Assembly (NCBI GenBank): GCA_963751395.1
Contig: CAVVUC010000001.1
Coordinates: 1,116,001-1,180,000, forward strand
DNA from: CAVVUC01 sp963751395
GTDB taxonomy: Bacteria; Verrucomicrobiota; Verrucomicrobiia; Chthoniobacterales; Chthoniobacteraceae
DNA: 64,000 bases
Direction: 5' to 3'
The notes under the pieces are model-generated. The model did not search any database. It was not told the origin of the DNA and was given only the letters and a program-made list of their open reading frames with translations. This document shows, in pieces, positions 52,655 to 60,469 of the stretch (position 1 is its first letter; each line of letters starts with the position of its first letter). The translations under genes and the position numbers were made by a program.

Positions 52655-53011
52655 CTCCCGTGCTCTCGTCACTCTCGCGAACTTTTTGGACGCGCCTCCC
52701 TGTTCGCTTCTGCGATTGAGGACACCGGGAACCTTCTCGTGCCGGTCATTTCCATTTACGAGGTCTTCAAGAAGGTTCTCCGGGAGCGCGGCGAGGATGC
52801 CGCCCTCCAAGTCGCCAGCATGATGCAGGCAGGCCAGGTCGTGGACTTGGACAGTGCGCTCGCACTGGAGGCTGCGCGCCATCCCCTACCACTGGCAGAC
52901 AGTATCATTTACGCGGCGGCACTGCGCCACGAGGCAACTCTCTGGACCCATGACGAGCACTTCAAAGACCTTCCGAATGTGCGCTTTTTTCAAAGACAAC
53001 CAGCGGGCTGA
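52655..53011 (+). pseudogene. VapC-type PIN toxin, 5' end missing
   Basis: In the frame of 52739-53011 the sequence reads ...LFASAIEDTGNLLVPVISIY, EVFKKVLRERGEDAALQVAS, LADSIIYAAALRHEATLWTH and DEHFKDLPNVRFF, the body and C-terminus of a VapC. Upstream of about 52655 the first 20 or so residues with the first catalytic Asp are missing and replaced by the MITE-like element. No antitoxin gene remains. Confidence 0.75.
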
Positions 53012-53075
53012 CCGACCTGCGCCCCGCAAATACTTTGAAGGCCGAACTTCCCATTGAAAGAAAAGCAAATGCGCA

Positions 53076-53130
53076 ATGATCCGCGCCACCGCTTACATTG
53101 TTCAGATCCTCGCCGGTCGCGGATGTCCAA
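53076..53130 (+). pseudogene. fragment of the ThDP-enzyme gene start
   Basis: Reads MIRATAYIVQILAGRG, a diverged copy of the start of the gene at 57181 (MRLADYIFQTLADRG) and of the fragment at 54059. Homology ends after about 17 codons. The 100 bp that follow hold nothing recognisable. Confidence 0.7.
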
Positions 53131-53237
53131 CCCGTGACTGCGCCTCGCTTCATCCGAGGACGCACGCCGATGGGGGCATCAGTGTTTTTTGAAAACCAAG
53201 GTTTTACATCACCGTCAAGCCTCTCCAAAATGCCTCT

Positions 53238-53411
53238 GTGAAGCGCATCGTTTTCAAAGCGAAAAACTTCCAGGAAGCCGCTGATTGGGATGCCCGGCAA
53301 TATCTCGCCATGACTCCAGGAGAGCGCATCCGGCTCGCCCACGCCCTGCGAGAGAAGGCGTATCGAGGCAAGGTGATGAAAGACGCTCGCGAATGCCATC
53401 GAAAGCAATAG
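53238..53411 (+). CDS. small protein, probable partner of the downstream MNT
   Basis: 57 residues from a GTG at 53238. Reads MKRIVFKAKNFQEAADWDAR, QYLAMTPGERIRLAHALREK, with an end DARECHRKQ. The aromatic-then-helical pattern with TP.ERI..A..LR is common in small proteins coded before nucleotidyltransferases, probably antitoxins. It lies 63 bp before the MNT gene. Confidence 0.55.
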   Translation: MKRIVFKAKNFQEAADWDARQYLAMTPGERIRLAHALREKAYRGKVMKDARECHRKQ

Positions 53412-53474
53412 ATGCCGTGAAGCGAACACGAAGTGCCGCTTTGCCTCGTCGCGATTTGGGTTTAGCATTCGCGC

Positions 53475-53834
53475 ATGAAACTGCTGCTCGATAATATACC
53501 TGCATCACTTGCCGATCAGCGCGACGCCATCGCCGCCTGCCTGCGCGCAATGGATGCGGTGCTGCCTCTGCGGGCGGTTTATCTTTTTGGTTCCCATGCC
53601 CGGGGCGAAGCGCAGCCGGGAAGCGACGTGGATTTGTGTCTCGTGGCGGATGGCGCGGAGTCTCAGCTTGCCGCGTCGCGCCGTTGGAGGGAGGAACTGC
53701 TGGACGTGTGGCCGCGGCCGCCCTTCACTCTGGTGCCGATCACTCCGCGCCGGCTTGAGGAGAAAAAAGCTGGCGGGGACTTCTTCTTCGCAACCGTCTT
53801 GAAGGAAGGAGTGCCGCTTGCCGCGCAAGACTGA
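53475..53834 (+). CDS. MNT-type minimal nucleotidyltransferase
   Basis: 119 residues. The GSX10DXD signature is complete: Gly39, Ser40, then ten residues, Asp51 and Asp53 (FGSHARGEAQPGSDVDLCLV). In MNT-HEPN modules the MNT acts as antitoxin by adding AMP groups to the HEPN toxin. The HEPN gene that follows, overlapping by 17 nt, is broken, so this MNT is orphaned. Confidence 0.9.
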   Translation: MKLLLDNIPASLADQRDAIAACLRAMDAVLPLRAVYLFGSHARGEAQPGSDVDLCLVADGAESQLAASRRWREELLDVWPRPPFTLVPITPRRLEEKKAGGDFFFATVLKEGVPLAAQD

Positions 53835-54058
53835 TTCCAGCAACCCTGCGGACTGGATTTACCTCGCCGAGTCCGACCTTGAGGGCATTCGTTCGCTTCT
53901 TCGCGAACAGACCGGTACGATGCCCGGGCTTTACGTCAGCATTTTTTCGTGGTGAGGGCAGGGCTTTGCCAGCGGTGGATCGAAGGCAGAACCCATGTTT
54001 ACGAGGCGCTGGAACGATTTCGAACGGTGTTGCTCGAATCGGCTGCGCAGCGCCAGCC
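53818..54058 (+). pseudogene. HEPN-domain protein, internally deleted and frameshifted
   Basis: From a TTG at 53818 the frame reads NPADWIYLAESDLEGIRSLL, a HEPN start, then stops at 53955. A shifted frame continues QRWIEGRTHVYEALERFRTV ... LLESAAQRQP, a HEPN C-terminal helix, to 54058. The central part with the RX4-6H catalytic motif is absent. It cannot be an active RNase toxin. Confidence 0.7.
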
Positions 54059-54319
54059 ATGATCCGCCTCGCCGATTACATTGTTCAGACCCTCGCCGAC
54101 GGCGGGGTGCGCCCATTGTCCTCGCCCGCCCGGTTGTCCAAGCCATCGCTCCCGCTGCGCAAATCGTCATCGATTCAACCTCTCAACACCTCAACTCCCC
54201 AGCTCCCCGCCCGTTACGTTCCGAGCGTCAGGCGGGCACAATCGGAACTCGACCTGCATTCGTGGACCGCTGTAAAGGATGCCATCAACAAAACAAGAGC
54301 ATGGCATCAGTTGCAATGA
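54059..54319 (+). pseudogene. chimeric remnant: ThDP-gene start joined to epimerase tail
   Basis: 54059-54113 reads MIRLADYIVQTLADGGVR, a copy of the ThDP-gene start. From about 54117 the sequence is a diverged copy of the epimerase tail (AIAPAAQIVID, and after the repeat RYVPSVRRAQSELDLHSWTA). The epimerase part has three repeat units (54175-54198) where the intact gene has four (51283-51314), so its frame is shifted by 8 nt at that point. Confidence 0.75.
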
Positions 54320-54424
54320 ACACAGTCGATTTTCTCGCCATCGTAGTGGTATTTTTATGGAAACCGCCGTCGATACTCGATTACCCCTTCGAGACGCGTC
54401 GCCACTGTTCAAAAGGAACCTGAA

Positions 54425-56353
54425 ATGAACAGACCGCGCAAACCAGCTAAAGGCGAGCTTCGGATTTCGAGGAAGGGTTCCACCGACAAGACTGTGTCAT
54501 TACCCTTTCTTGGGTGTCTTCTAGTGCTGCTGCCCGTTTCTTATCTGCTCGTTTTTGTCCTTCCGTGGAGTATGCCTGTTAAAGGACCGATCGTCTCGGA
54601 GTCCTATACCTTCGGATTCAGCAATGTCACAGCGCACCTCGGCCTTGCGCTCACACTCGCGGTTCTTTTTGGCATTCGTCTCTTCATGCCTGACCTTGCC
54701 GCGCGAGACCGCATGCTGGCGGACGGGTTGATTGGAGCGCCAGCGGGGCGCTCTCGCTCTATGACCATAACCACGCTGCTCTGCATCGGTTTCTCAGTGG
54801 GTGTGGTGGGTGGTTGGTGGCATACGCTGCCATTCGGCTACTTCGGCGAGTCCACTTATTTCCTCACGAGACTCGACAGAATGACGATCGGCCAGGTGCC
54901 CTTCCGCGATTTCGACTTTGGCTACGGCCCGGCGATGCTCTGGCTCCCGTTTCTCATCCACGAAGCCGCGCACGGGTTTTTGGCAATGGATACAGCCTAT
55001 ATCGCGACAGTGCTGATGCACTTTACCCTCGGAATCCTGGCTTTGGACTACATTGTAAGTTGCCTGCACATTTCTCAGGCTTGGAGAGCAGGCTTAATGG
55101 CCTTTGCGACTGTGGCCACGCTGAACATTACTCTTGGTGTCATCTACACACCGCTGCGTTTTGTTTATGCTTTGTGGGCTGTATTGTTCCTTCACAATAC
55201 ACTGCGCTCATCGCCAGCCTGGAAAAGTTGCCTCTTCTGCTTTGTCCTGCCGTTTGCCGGGCTGCTGCTGTCGCCGGATAGCGGACTTGTTACCTGCATA
55301 GCCACCGTCGTGGGCTTGCTGTGGTGTCTGAGAACGGGTGAACGGACGCTCGTTTTCCGCGCACTTGCAGTTGGCGGATCGGTGGTGCTCGTGTTGGCGC
55401 TCTTTGGCATGGGCTATTTCAAGATGATCCTGTTCTTTGGCGGCGGCGCGTACAACTTCCCCATTCTACCAACCCCCTACATTCTTTCGATCCTCTTCTC
55501 CGCGTGCTGGCTGCTTCCCCGCCTTGCCGCTTCAGGATGGACTTCACGCGATCAAACAGCCCCTGTTAGCGCTTCACTGCTTGTTGCCCTCGGTCTTTTT
55601 CTGCCTGCCGCGCTCGGTCGCTGTGACCCCGGTCATGTCTTGCTCAACGGCATGGGAATTTTGATCATCGCAGTTGCGGCAGCCGTGTATGAGAAACGCT
55701 TCGCAATCAAAATCGCGGCAATTGTGGCGGCGCTTGCTATTTTCATCACGAATCAGATCGGTTTTTGGAACCATTATGACGCCCTGATCAAAAACGTATT
55801 CGCCACTCGCAAAGCTCTTGCCGAAAATCGCCACCAGCGTGATGAGGGTGAATCGCTTGTGCAATCGAGCCTCTCGCAGGAATCCAAAAAACAGCGATTC
55901 GACTGGGCAAAGCGGGTTCCTTTCGGTCCTGACCTGCTTGATCTGCTCCGCTACGACTCCATCGCCACCCCAATCGGAGCGGCGGAGGATATTGACCGGT
56001 TTCTTAAAGCCAGCGGCCGATACGTTCCGGAATTTTTTGTGCCTCCCTATGGCGGCACCTTCACCCCTGAAACTGTGGCTCAAAAGCTCGAAGAACTGAA
56101 GAAATCCGACATTCTGCTGGTGCCGCAATCAGCTCTCGGTCACCTCCAACAGGTTGATGTTACGGCTTACGGTCGTTCATGGTCGGAGTTTATGAGCCGA
56201 CTGTTCGTTTATCCGGTGAATCTGTTAGTTGCTAATCAGCCCTATACGCCCGATGCAGTCATCATGCGCGCGTTGGCTGTGGACTTCGCTGTAGAAGCTC
56301 GTTTTCGGGACTATCTCATCCTTCGTCGGAAGACCAACTTGCCAAAAACTTGA
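54425..56353 (+). CDS. polytopic membrane protein (GT-C glycosyltransferase-like)
   Basis: 642 residues with about 11-12 membrane helices between residues 25 and 440 and a soluble C-terminal domain (about 450-642). The Asp-containing loop RDFDFGYGPAMLWLPFLIHE after helix 3 is like the catalytic loop of membrane GT-C transferases (dolichyl-phosphate-mannose type). It would act at the outer face of the inner membrane, using a lipid-linked sugar. By eye the gene is richer in A+T than its neighbours, which suggests separate origin. Not a member of any family I can name. Confidence 0.65.
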   Translation: MNRPRKPAKGELRISRKGSTDKTVSLPFLGCLLVLLPVSYLLVFVLPWSMPVKGPIVSESYTFGFSNVTAHLGLALTLAVLFGIRLFMPDLAARDRMLADGLIGAPAGRSRSMTITTLLCIGFSVGVVGGWWHTLPFGYFGESTYFLTRLDRMTIGQVPFRDFDFGYGPAMLWLPFLIHEAAHGFLAMDTAYIATVLMHFTLGILALDYIVSCLHISQAWRAGLMAFATVATLNITLGVIYTPLRFVYALWAVLFLHNTLRSSPAWKSCLFCFVLPFAGLLLSPDSGLVTCIATVVGLLWCLRTGERTLVFRALAVGGSVVLVLALFGMGYFKMILFFGGGAYNFPILPTPYILSILFSACWLLPRLAASGWTSRDQTAPVSASLLVALGLFLPAALGRCDPGHVLLNGMGILIIAVAAAVYEKRFAIKIAAIVAALAIFITNQIGFWNHYDALIKNVFATRKALAENRHQRDEGESLVQSSLSQESKKQRFDWAKRVPFGPDLLDLLRYDSIATPIGAAEDIDRFLKASGRYVPEFFVPPYGGTFTPETVAQKLEELKKSDILLVPQSALGHLQQVDVTAYGRSWSEFMSRLFVYPVNLLVANQPYTPDAVIMRALAVDFAVEARFRDYLILRRKTNLPKT

Positions 56354-56362
56354 GTGCCGAAT

Positions 56363-56455
56363 GTAAAACCTCGTGTTACGTCGCCTTTGTTGGCCGCACC
56401 TGCCGCTTGAAGCCCATTTTGCCATCGGTAACTTCATTCGCGACGCGCTCTGCGG
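56363..56455 (+). pseudogene. fragment of the epimerase gene
   Basis: Matches 50980-51072 of the intact epimerase with many synonymous changes and a one-base deletion; the peptide HLPLEAHFAIGNFIRDAL corresponds to HLPLDAHFAIGNFIRDAL. Starts 10 bp past the membrane-protein stop. Confidence 0.75.
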
Positions 56456-56514
56456 CGGCGTGATGCCGGGGCTTTACTACAAAGCTTCATTGTGCTGAAC
56501 TTCTGAACTGGCAG

Positions 56515-56850
56515 ATGCAATCCTCCACTGATTTTAAGCCTGATCCTTCCAAAGCGGACCTGCGCATGCGCGACCGGATGCTTGAGGAGTTGCACGCACA
56601 CCGCGCGGAACTGGCCATCCGTTACCCGATTCGCCGGCTTGCCCTGTTTGGTTCCTGGGCACGCGGCGATGCGCGCCCGGATAGTGATGTTGATGTGCTG
56701 GTGGAGGTGGACGCATCCATCGGCCTGCGCTTTGTGGACCTGGCGAACGAGCTTGAGCGGGTGGTGGGCCGGCCAGTGGATCTCGTTTCCCGGCGCGCGA
56801 TCAAGCCATCCTTGTGGAAACACATCGAGCCCGAACTCATCGATGCCTAA
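56515..56850 (+). CDS. MNT-type nucleotidyltransferase antitoxin
   Basis: 111 residues. GSX10DXD is exact: Gly46, Ser47, ten residues, Asp58 and Asp60 (FGSWARGDARPDSDVDVLVE). The third acidic residue is in VDLVSRRAI, and the C-terminus is helical. In type VII toxin-antitoxin systems this protein AMPylates the HEPN toxin. Its stop overlaps the HEPN start by 8 nt. Confidence 0.93.
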   Translation: MQSSTDFKPDPSKADLRMRDRMLEELHAHRAELAIRYPIRRLALFGSWARGDARPDSDVDVLVEVDASIGLRFVDLANELERVVGRPVDLVSRRAIKPSLWKHIEPELIDA

Positions 56851-57181
56851 ACGCGATGCCGAGCTTCTGTTGGAAGACATCCGTGAAGCGATCGCCAAAG
56901 TCGAACGCTACACGAAGGGACTTGATCGCGGTGCTTTCCTTGCAGACGACAAAACCATCGATGCGGTGGTACGCAATCTTGAGGTGATCGGCGAGGCGGC
57001 GCGCCAGTTGCCAACGGAGTTTATTGAAAATGCACCGGGGATTCCATGGCATCGGATTTCCGGTCTGCGCAACCGAATCGTCCATGACTACTTCGGGCTG
57101 GATTTGGAAATCATCTGGCAGGTGGTAGAGAGAGACGTTCCTGAGTTGAAAGCAAGAATCGAAACAGAGTTCCCCTCGTGA
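56843..57181 (+). CDS. HEPN-domain RNase toxin (DUF86)
   Basis: 112 residues. The RX4HXY motif is intact: Arg76, His81, Tyr83 (RNRIVHDYFGLD). Helical throughout. Together with the MNT gene upstream it is a complete type VII module. Its TGA overlaps the ATG of the ThDP-enzyme gene (TGATG at 57179-57183), so a sugar gene is translationally coupled to the toxin. Confidence 0.94.
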   Translation: MPKRDAELLLEDIREAIAKVERYTKGLDRGAFLADDKTIDAVVRNLEVIGEAARQLPTEFIENAPGIPWHRISGLRNRIVHDYFGLDLEIIWQVVERDVPELKARIETEFPS

Positions 57182-58983
57182 TGCGCCTCGCAGACTACAT
57201 CTTCCAAACTCTCGCCGACCGAGGCGTGCGCCATGTTTTCATGGTCACCGGCGGCGGCGCGATGCACCTCAATGACGCCATCGGGCGCGAGAAACGCATC
57301 CAATACATCTGCAATCACCACGAGCAGGCGTGCGCGATGGCGGCGGAGGGTTATGCGCGGTTTTCGGGCCAGGTGGGTGTGGTCAACGTGACGACCGGTC
57401 CGGGCGGCATCAACGCCTTGAACGGCGTGTTCGGTGCCTGGACGGATTCGGTTCCCATGCTCGTGATCTCCGGCCAGGTGAAGCGTGAGACGTGTATGGC
57501 GTTTAACGATGTGCCAGGATTGCGCCAACTCGGCGACCAGGAGGCGGACATCATTGGCATGGTCAGGGGGATCACGAAATACGCGGCGATCGTTCGCGAG
57601 CCCGAGACGATTCGGTTTCACCTTGAAAAGGCTTTGCATCTGGCGGCGAGCGGAAGGCCGGGGCCGTGCTGGATCGACATTCCCATCGACGTGCAAGGGG
57701 CGCGGATCGACCCCGAGAAGCTGGAGGGCTACAATCCGGAGACTGCCAATTTGCTCCGGAGTGATGCATTGCGATGCGTCTGCGAGAATATAGTGCGGCG
57801 GTGCGAAGCGGCGAAGCGGCCCGTCATCATGGTGGGCGCTGGGGTGCGCATCAGCAAATCGCGGGACCGTTTTCTGAAATTGCTCGATCATTGGGCTGTG
57901 CCTGTCGTCACGGCATGGAACGCGCACGACGTGATTTGGAATGACCACCCGCAGTTCGCCGGAAGACCCGGTTCGATCGGCGACCGTCCGGGTAATTTCG
58001 CCGTGCAAAATTCCGATTTTCTGCTCGTGCTCGGAAGTCGGCTGAATGTTCGCCAGGTCAGTTACAACTGGAAATCGTTCGCTCGCGCGGCATTCAAGGT
58101 CGTCGTCGATATCGACAGTGCCGAACTGAGCAAGCCGACCGTGCAAGCCGACCTTCCCGTGCATGCCGATCTTCGCGATTTTCTGGAGCAATTGCTTTCA
58201 CTGCCGGGTATTTCAGCTTCGGAGGAGCGCAGCGGTTGGCTTGATCAATGCCGGGTCTGGCGGACGAAATATCCTGTGACCTTGGCGGAGTATTGGAAGC
58301 GGGAGAACGGAGTTAATCCCTACTGCTTTGCAACTTCCCTCTATCGATCACTGGAGAACGACGACATCGTCGTGTGTGGCGATGGGACCGCTTGTGTCAC
58401 CACGTTTCAGGCTGCTGAAATCAAGGAGGGTCAGCGTCTTTACACCAACTCTGGGTGCGCTTCGATGGGCTACGATTTGCCGGGCGCAATTGGTGCCTGC
58501 ATCGCGAGCGGCACCAAACGCGTCATCTGCCTCGCAGGCGATGGCAGCATCATGATGAACTTGCAGGAACTCCAGACGATCGCGAGCCACAAACTGCCGA
58601 TCAAAATCTTCGTTCTGAACAATCGCGGCTATCACTCGATTCGGCAGACGCAACAGAACTTTTTTCCGGACAATGTCGTGGGCTGCGGGGAGGAAAGCGG
58701 CCTTGGGTTTCCGGACTTTGAGAAACTCGCCGGCGTCTATGGTTTCCCATACCTTTGCGCGAAGCAACATTCGCAACTCACCGAGGCCATCGTCGAAGCC
58801 CTAGCGCAGAAAGGAGCTGTGTTATGCGAGATATTTCTCGACCTTGATCAGCAGTTTGCGCCAAAACTGGCATCGAAGCGGCTTGAAGATGGCCGCATTA
58901 TTTCCCCCCCTCTTGAAGATTTGGCACCGTTTCTGGATCGTGAGGAGTTGAAGGAAAACATGTTTATACCATTGAACGACTGA
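57181..58983 (+). CDS. acetolactate-synthase-like ThDP-dependent enzyme
   Basis: 600 residues from ATG 57181 (a GTG at 57178 is the next upstream choice). Glu of the cofactor-activating loop in ICNHHEQACAMAAEGYA, three-domain build, and the ThDP/Mg motif GDGSIMMNLQELQTIA ... FVLNNRGY (about 455-485). Family members include acetohydroxyacid synthase and YerE, which adds a two-carbon unit from pyruvate to CDP-4-keto-3,6-dideoxyglucose. With rfbF-rfbG-rfbH upstream the YerE-type role is attractive but unproven. Two decayed copies of its start lie upstream. Confidence 0.85.
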   Translation: MRLADYIFQTLADRGVRHVFMVTGGGAMHLNDAIGREKRIQYICNHHEQACAMAAEGYARFSGQVGVVNVTTGPGGINALNGVFGAWTDSVPMLVISGQVKRETCMAFNDVPGLRQLGDQEADIIGMVRGITKYAAIVREPETIRFHLEKALHLAASGRPGPCWIDIPIDVQGARIDPEKLEGYNPETANLLRSDALRCVCENIVRRCEAAKRPVIMVGAGVRISKSRDRFLKLLDHWAVPVVTAWNAHDVIWNDHPQFAGRPGSIGDRPGNFAVQNSDFLLVLGSRLNVRQVSYNWKSFARAAFKVVVDIDSAELSKPTVQADLPVHADLRDFLEQLLSLPGISASEERSGWLDQCRVWRTKYPVTLAEYWKRENGVNPYCFATSLYRSLENDDIVVCGDGTACVTTFQAAEIKEGQRLYTNSGCASMGYDLPGAIGACIASGTKRVICLAGDGSIMMNLQELQTIASHKLPIKIFVLNNRGYHSIRQTQQNFFPDNVVGCGEESGLGFPDFEKLAGVYGFPYLCAKQHSQLTEAIVEALAQKGAVLCEIFLDLDQQFAPKLASKRLEDGRIISPPLEDLAPFLDREELKENMFIPLND

Positions 58984-58997
58984 CCAAAACCAACCTT

Positions 58998-59804
58998 ATG
59001 AACCTGCTCGAAAAACGAATGGTCGATCTGTTGATCGAACTAAAAGAAAACCACAACGTCGCCGGAGTGAAGGCCGAGTTCGAGGCTGAGGGCACCCGGA
59101 TGGAGGAGGCGATGCGACTCAAGGAGGTCAGTCTCAAGGCCGGACTTGGGCTGACGCTCAAGATTGGCGGATGCGAGGCGATCCGTGACATGTTCGAAGC
59201 ATCCAATCTTGGCGTCGAGCATCTCGTGGCTCCGATGGTTGAAACGCCCTACGCGCTCAAGAAATACCTCGGTGCCGTGAATATCGCCTTTTCGGAGGAT
59301 CACCAAAAAGACATTGATTTCCTCATCAACCTGGAAACGATCACAGCCTGCCGCAATTTCGAGGAGATGCTGAAACTGCCGGAGATCAGCCGACTGAAAG
59401 GCATCGTTCTCGGTCGTGTGGATCTCACTGGATCGATGAACCTGACAAGAGAGGAGATCAATAGCGACCAGGTGCGTAACCTGTGCCTCGACATGGCCGC
59501 CAAGGCGAAGGCGCACGGCAAGACAGTGGTCGTTGGCGGCGGCGTTTCGGTGCATTCGCTTCCATTTTTCCGCTCCTTCCCTGTCGGGCATATCGATCGC
59601 TTCGAGACACGCAAAGTGGTTTTCTCTTGCCCCGGTGCTTTGAACAACCAAGAGGCGGCATTCTTGAAAGCTGTCGAGTTTGAGATCAGTTGGCTGAAAA
59701 ACAAGAAGGCCTATTACACGCAGATCAGCCAGGAAGATGATGCGCGGCTGAAAATGATGGAGGAGCGGTACCGGAAATCAATCGATGCCGTCGCGAAAGC
59801 TTGA
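58998..59804 (+). CDS. HpcH/HpaI-family aldolase
   Basis: 268 residues. Barrel motifs of the family are visible: VKAEFEAEGTRMEEAMRLKE, GLTLKIGGCEAIRDMFEAS, VEHLVAPMVETPYALKKYL, FLINLETITACRNFEEML with the metal Glu and VLGRVDLTGSMNLT with the metal Asp. The enzyme splits or joins pyruvate/oxaloacetate with an aldehyde. Together with the ThDP enzyme and the dehydroquinate-synthase-like gene it should supply or extend an unusual sugar. Stop overlaps the SDR start (TGATG). Confidence 0.87.
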   Translation: MNLLEKRMVDLLIELKENHNVAGVKAEFEAEGTRMEEAMRLKEVSLKAGLGLTLKIGGCEAIRDMFEASNLGVEHLVAPMVETPYALKKYLGAVNIAFSEDHQKDIDFLINLETITACRNFEEMLKLPEISRLKGIVLGRVDLTGSMNLTREEINSDQVRNLCLDMAAKAKAHGKTVVVGGGVSVHSLPFFRSFPVGHIDRFETRKVVFSCPGALNNQEAAFLKAVEFEISWLKNKKAYYTQISQEDDARLKMMEERYRKSIDAVAKA

Positions 59805-60469
59805 TGCGCAGCGTTCTGGTCACAGGTGCATCGAGAGGGATCGGCAAAGCCATCGCGAGCGAGTTCGAGATACAAAACTGGCGTGTGGTGGCCCCTTCAC
59901 GCGAAGAGCTGGATCTCAACGATTCCGGCTCGATTGAAAAATGGTGCGGTGCAAATCGCGGCGATTCAATCAATGCGCTGGTCAACAACGCCGGCATCAA
60001 TTTTCTCAGCCCTTTATCCGAAATCTCAGAACCGGATTGGGAGATGATGCTTCGGGTCAATCTGACAGCGCCCCGGCGCTTGATACAGATACTGGCTCCT
60101 TCCATGGTCGGTAGAGGTTGGGGGAGAATTGTGAACATCAGTTCAATATTCAGCATAGTTTCAAGAGAGCGACGGGCGGCTTACTCGGCGACAAAGGCGG
60201 CCGTGAATTCGCTCGCACGGACGGCAGCGATCGAGTTCGGTCCCGGCGGTGTTCTCGTCAACGCGGTTTGCCCGGGCTATGTTGAAACCGACATGACCAC
60301 CATCAACAACAGCTCCGTTGAAATTGAGGCGATCGCCCGCTCGATTCCCCTGCGCCGGCTCGCGAAGCCTGAGGAGATTGCGAAGGTGGTTTGCTATCTC
60401 TGCTCGGAATCCAACTCTTACATCACCGGCCAGACAATCATCGCGGACGGTGGCTTCACCTGCCAGTGA
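59804..60469 (+). CDS. short-chain dehydrogenase/reductase (FabG-like)
   Basis: 221 residues. TGASRGIG cofactor loop at 7-14, NNAGIN, catalytic Ser in VNISSIFSI, and Tyr/Lys in AAYSATKAAV; C-terminal GQTIIADGGFTCQ. Reduces a ketone of a sugar or acyl intermediate. One-base overlaps (TGATG) with both neighbours show a tight operon. Confidence 0.93.
   Translation: MRSVLVTGASRGIGKAIASEFEIQNWRVVAPSREELDLNDSGSIEKWCGANRGDSINALVNNAGINFLSPLSEISEPDWEMMLRVNLTAPRRLIQILAPSMVGRGWGRIVNISSIFSIVSRERRAAYSATKAAVNSLARTAAIEFGPGGVLVNAVCPGYVETDMTTINNSSVEIEAIARSIPLRRLAKPEEIAKVVCYLCSESNSYITGQTIIADGGFTCQ

Noticed and set aside
54059..54319. Separate small gene starting at ATG 54059
   Set aside because: Both halves are recognisable copies of other genes in the window and the frame changes at the octamer array.
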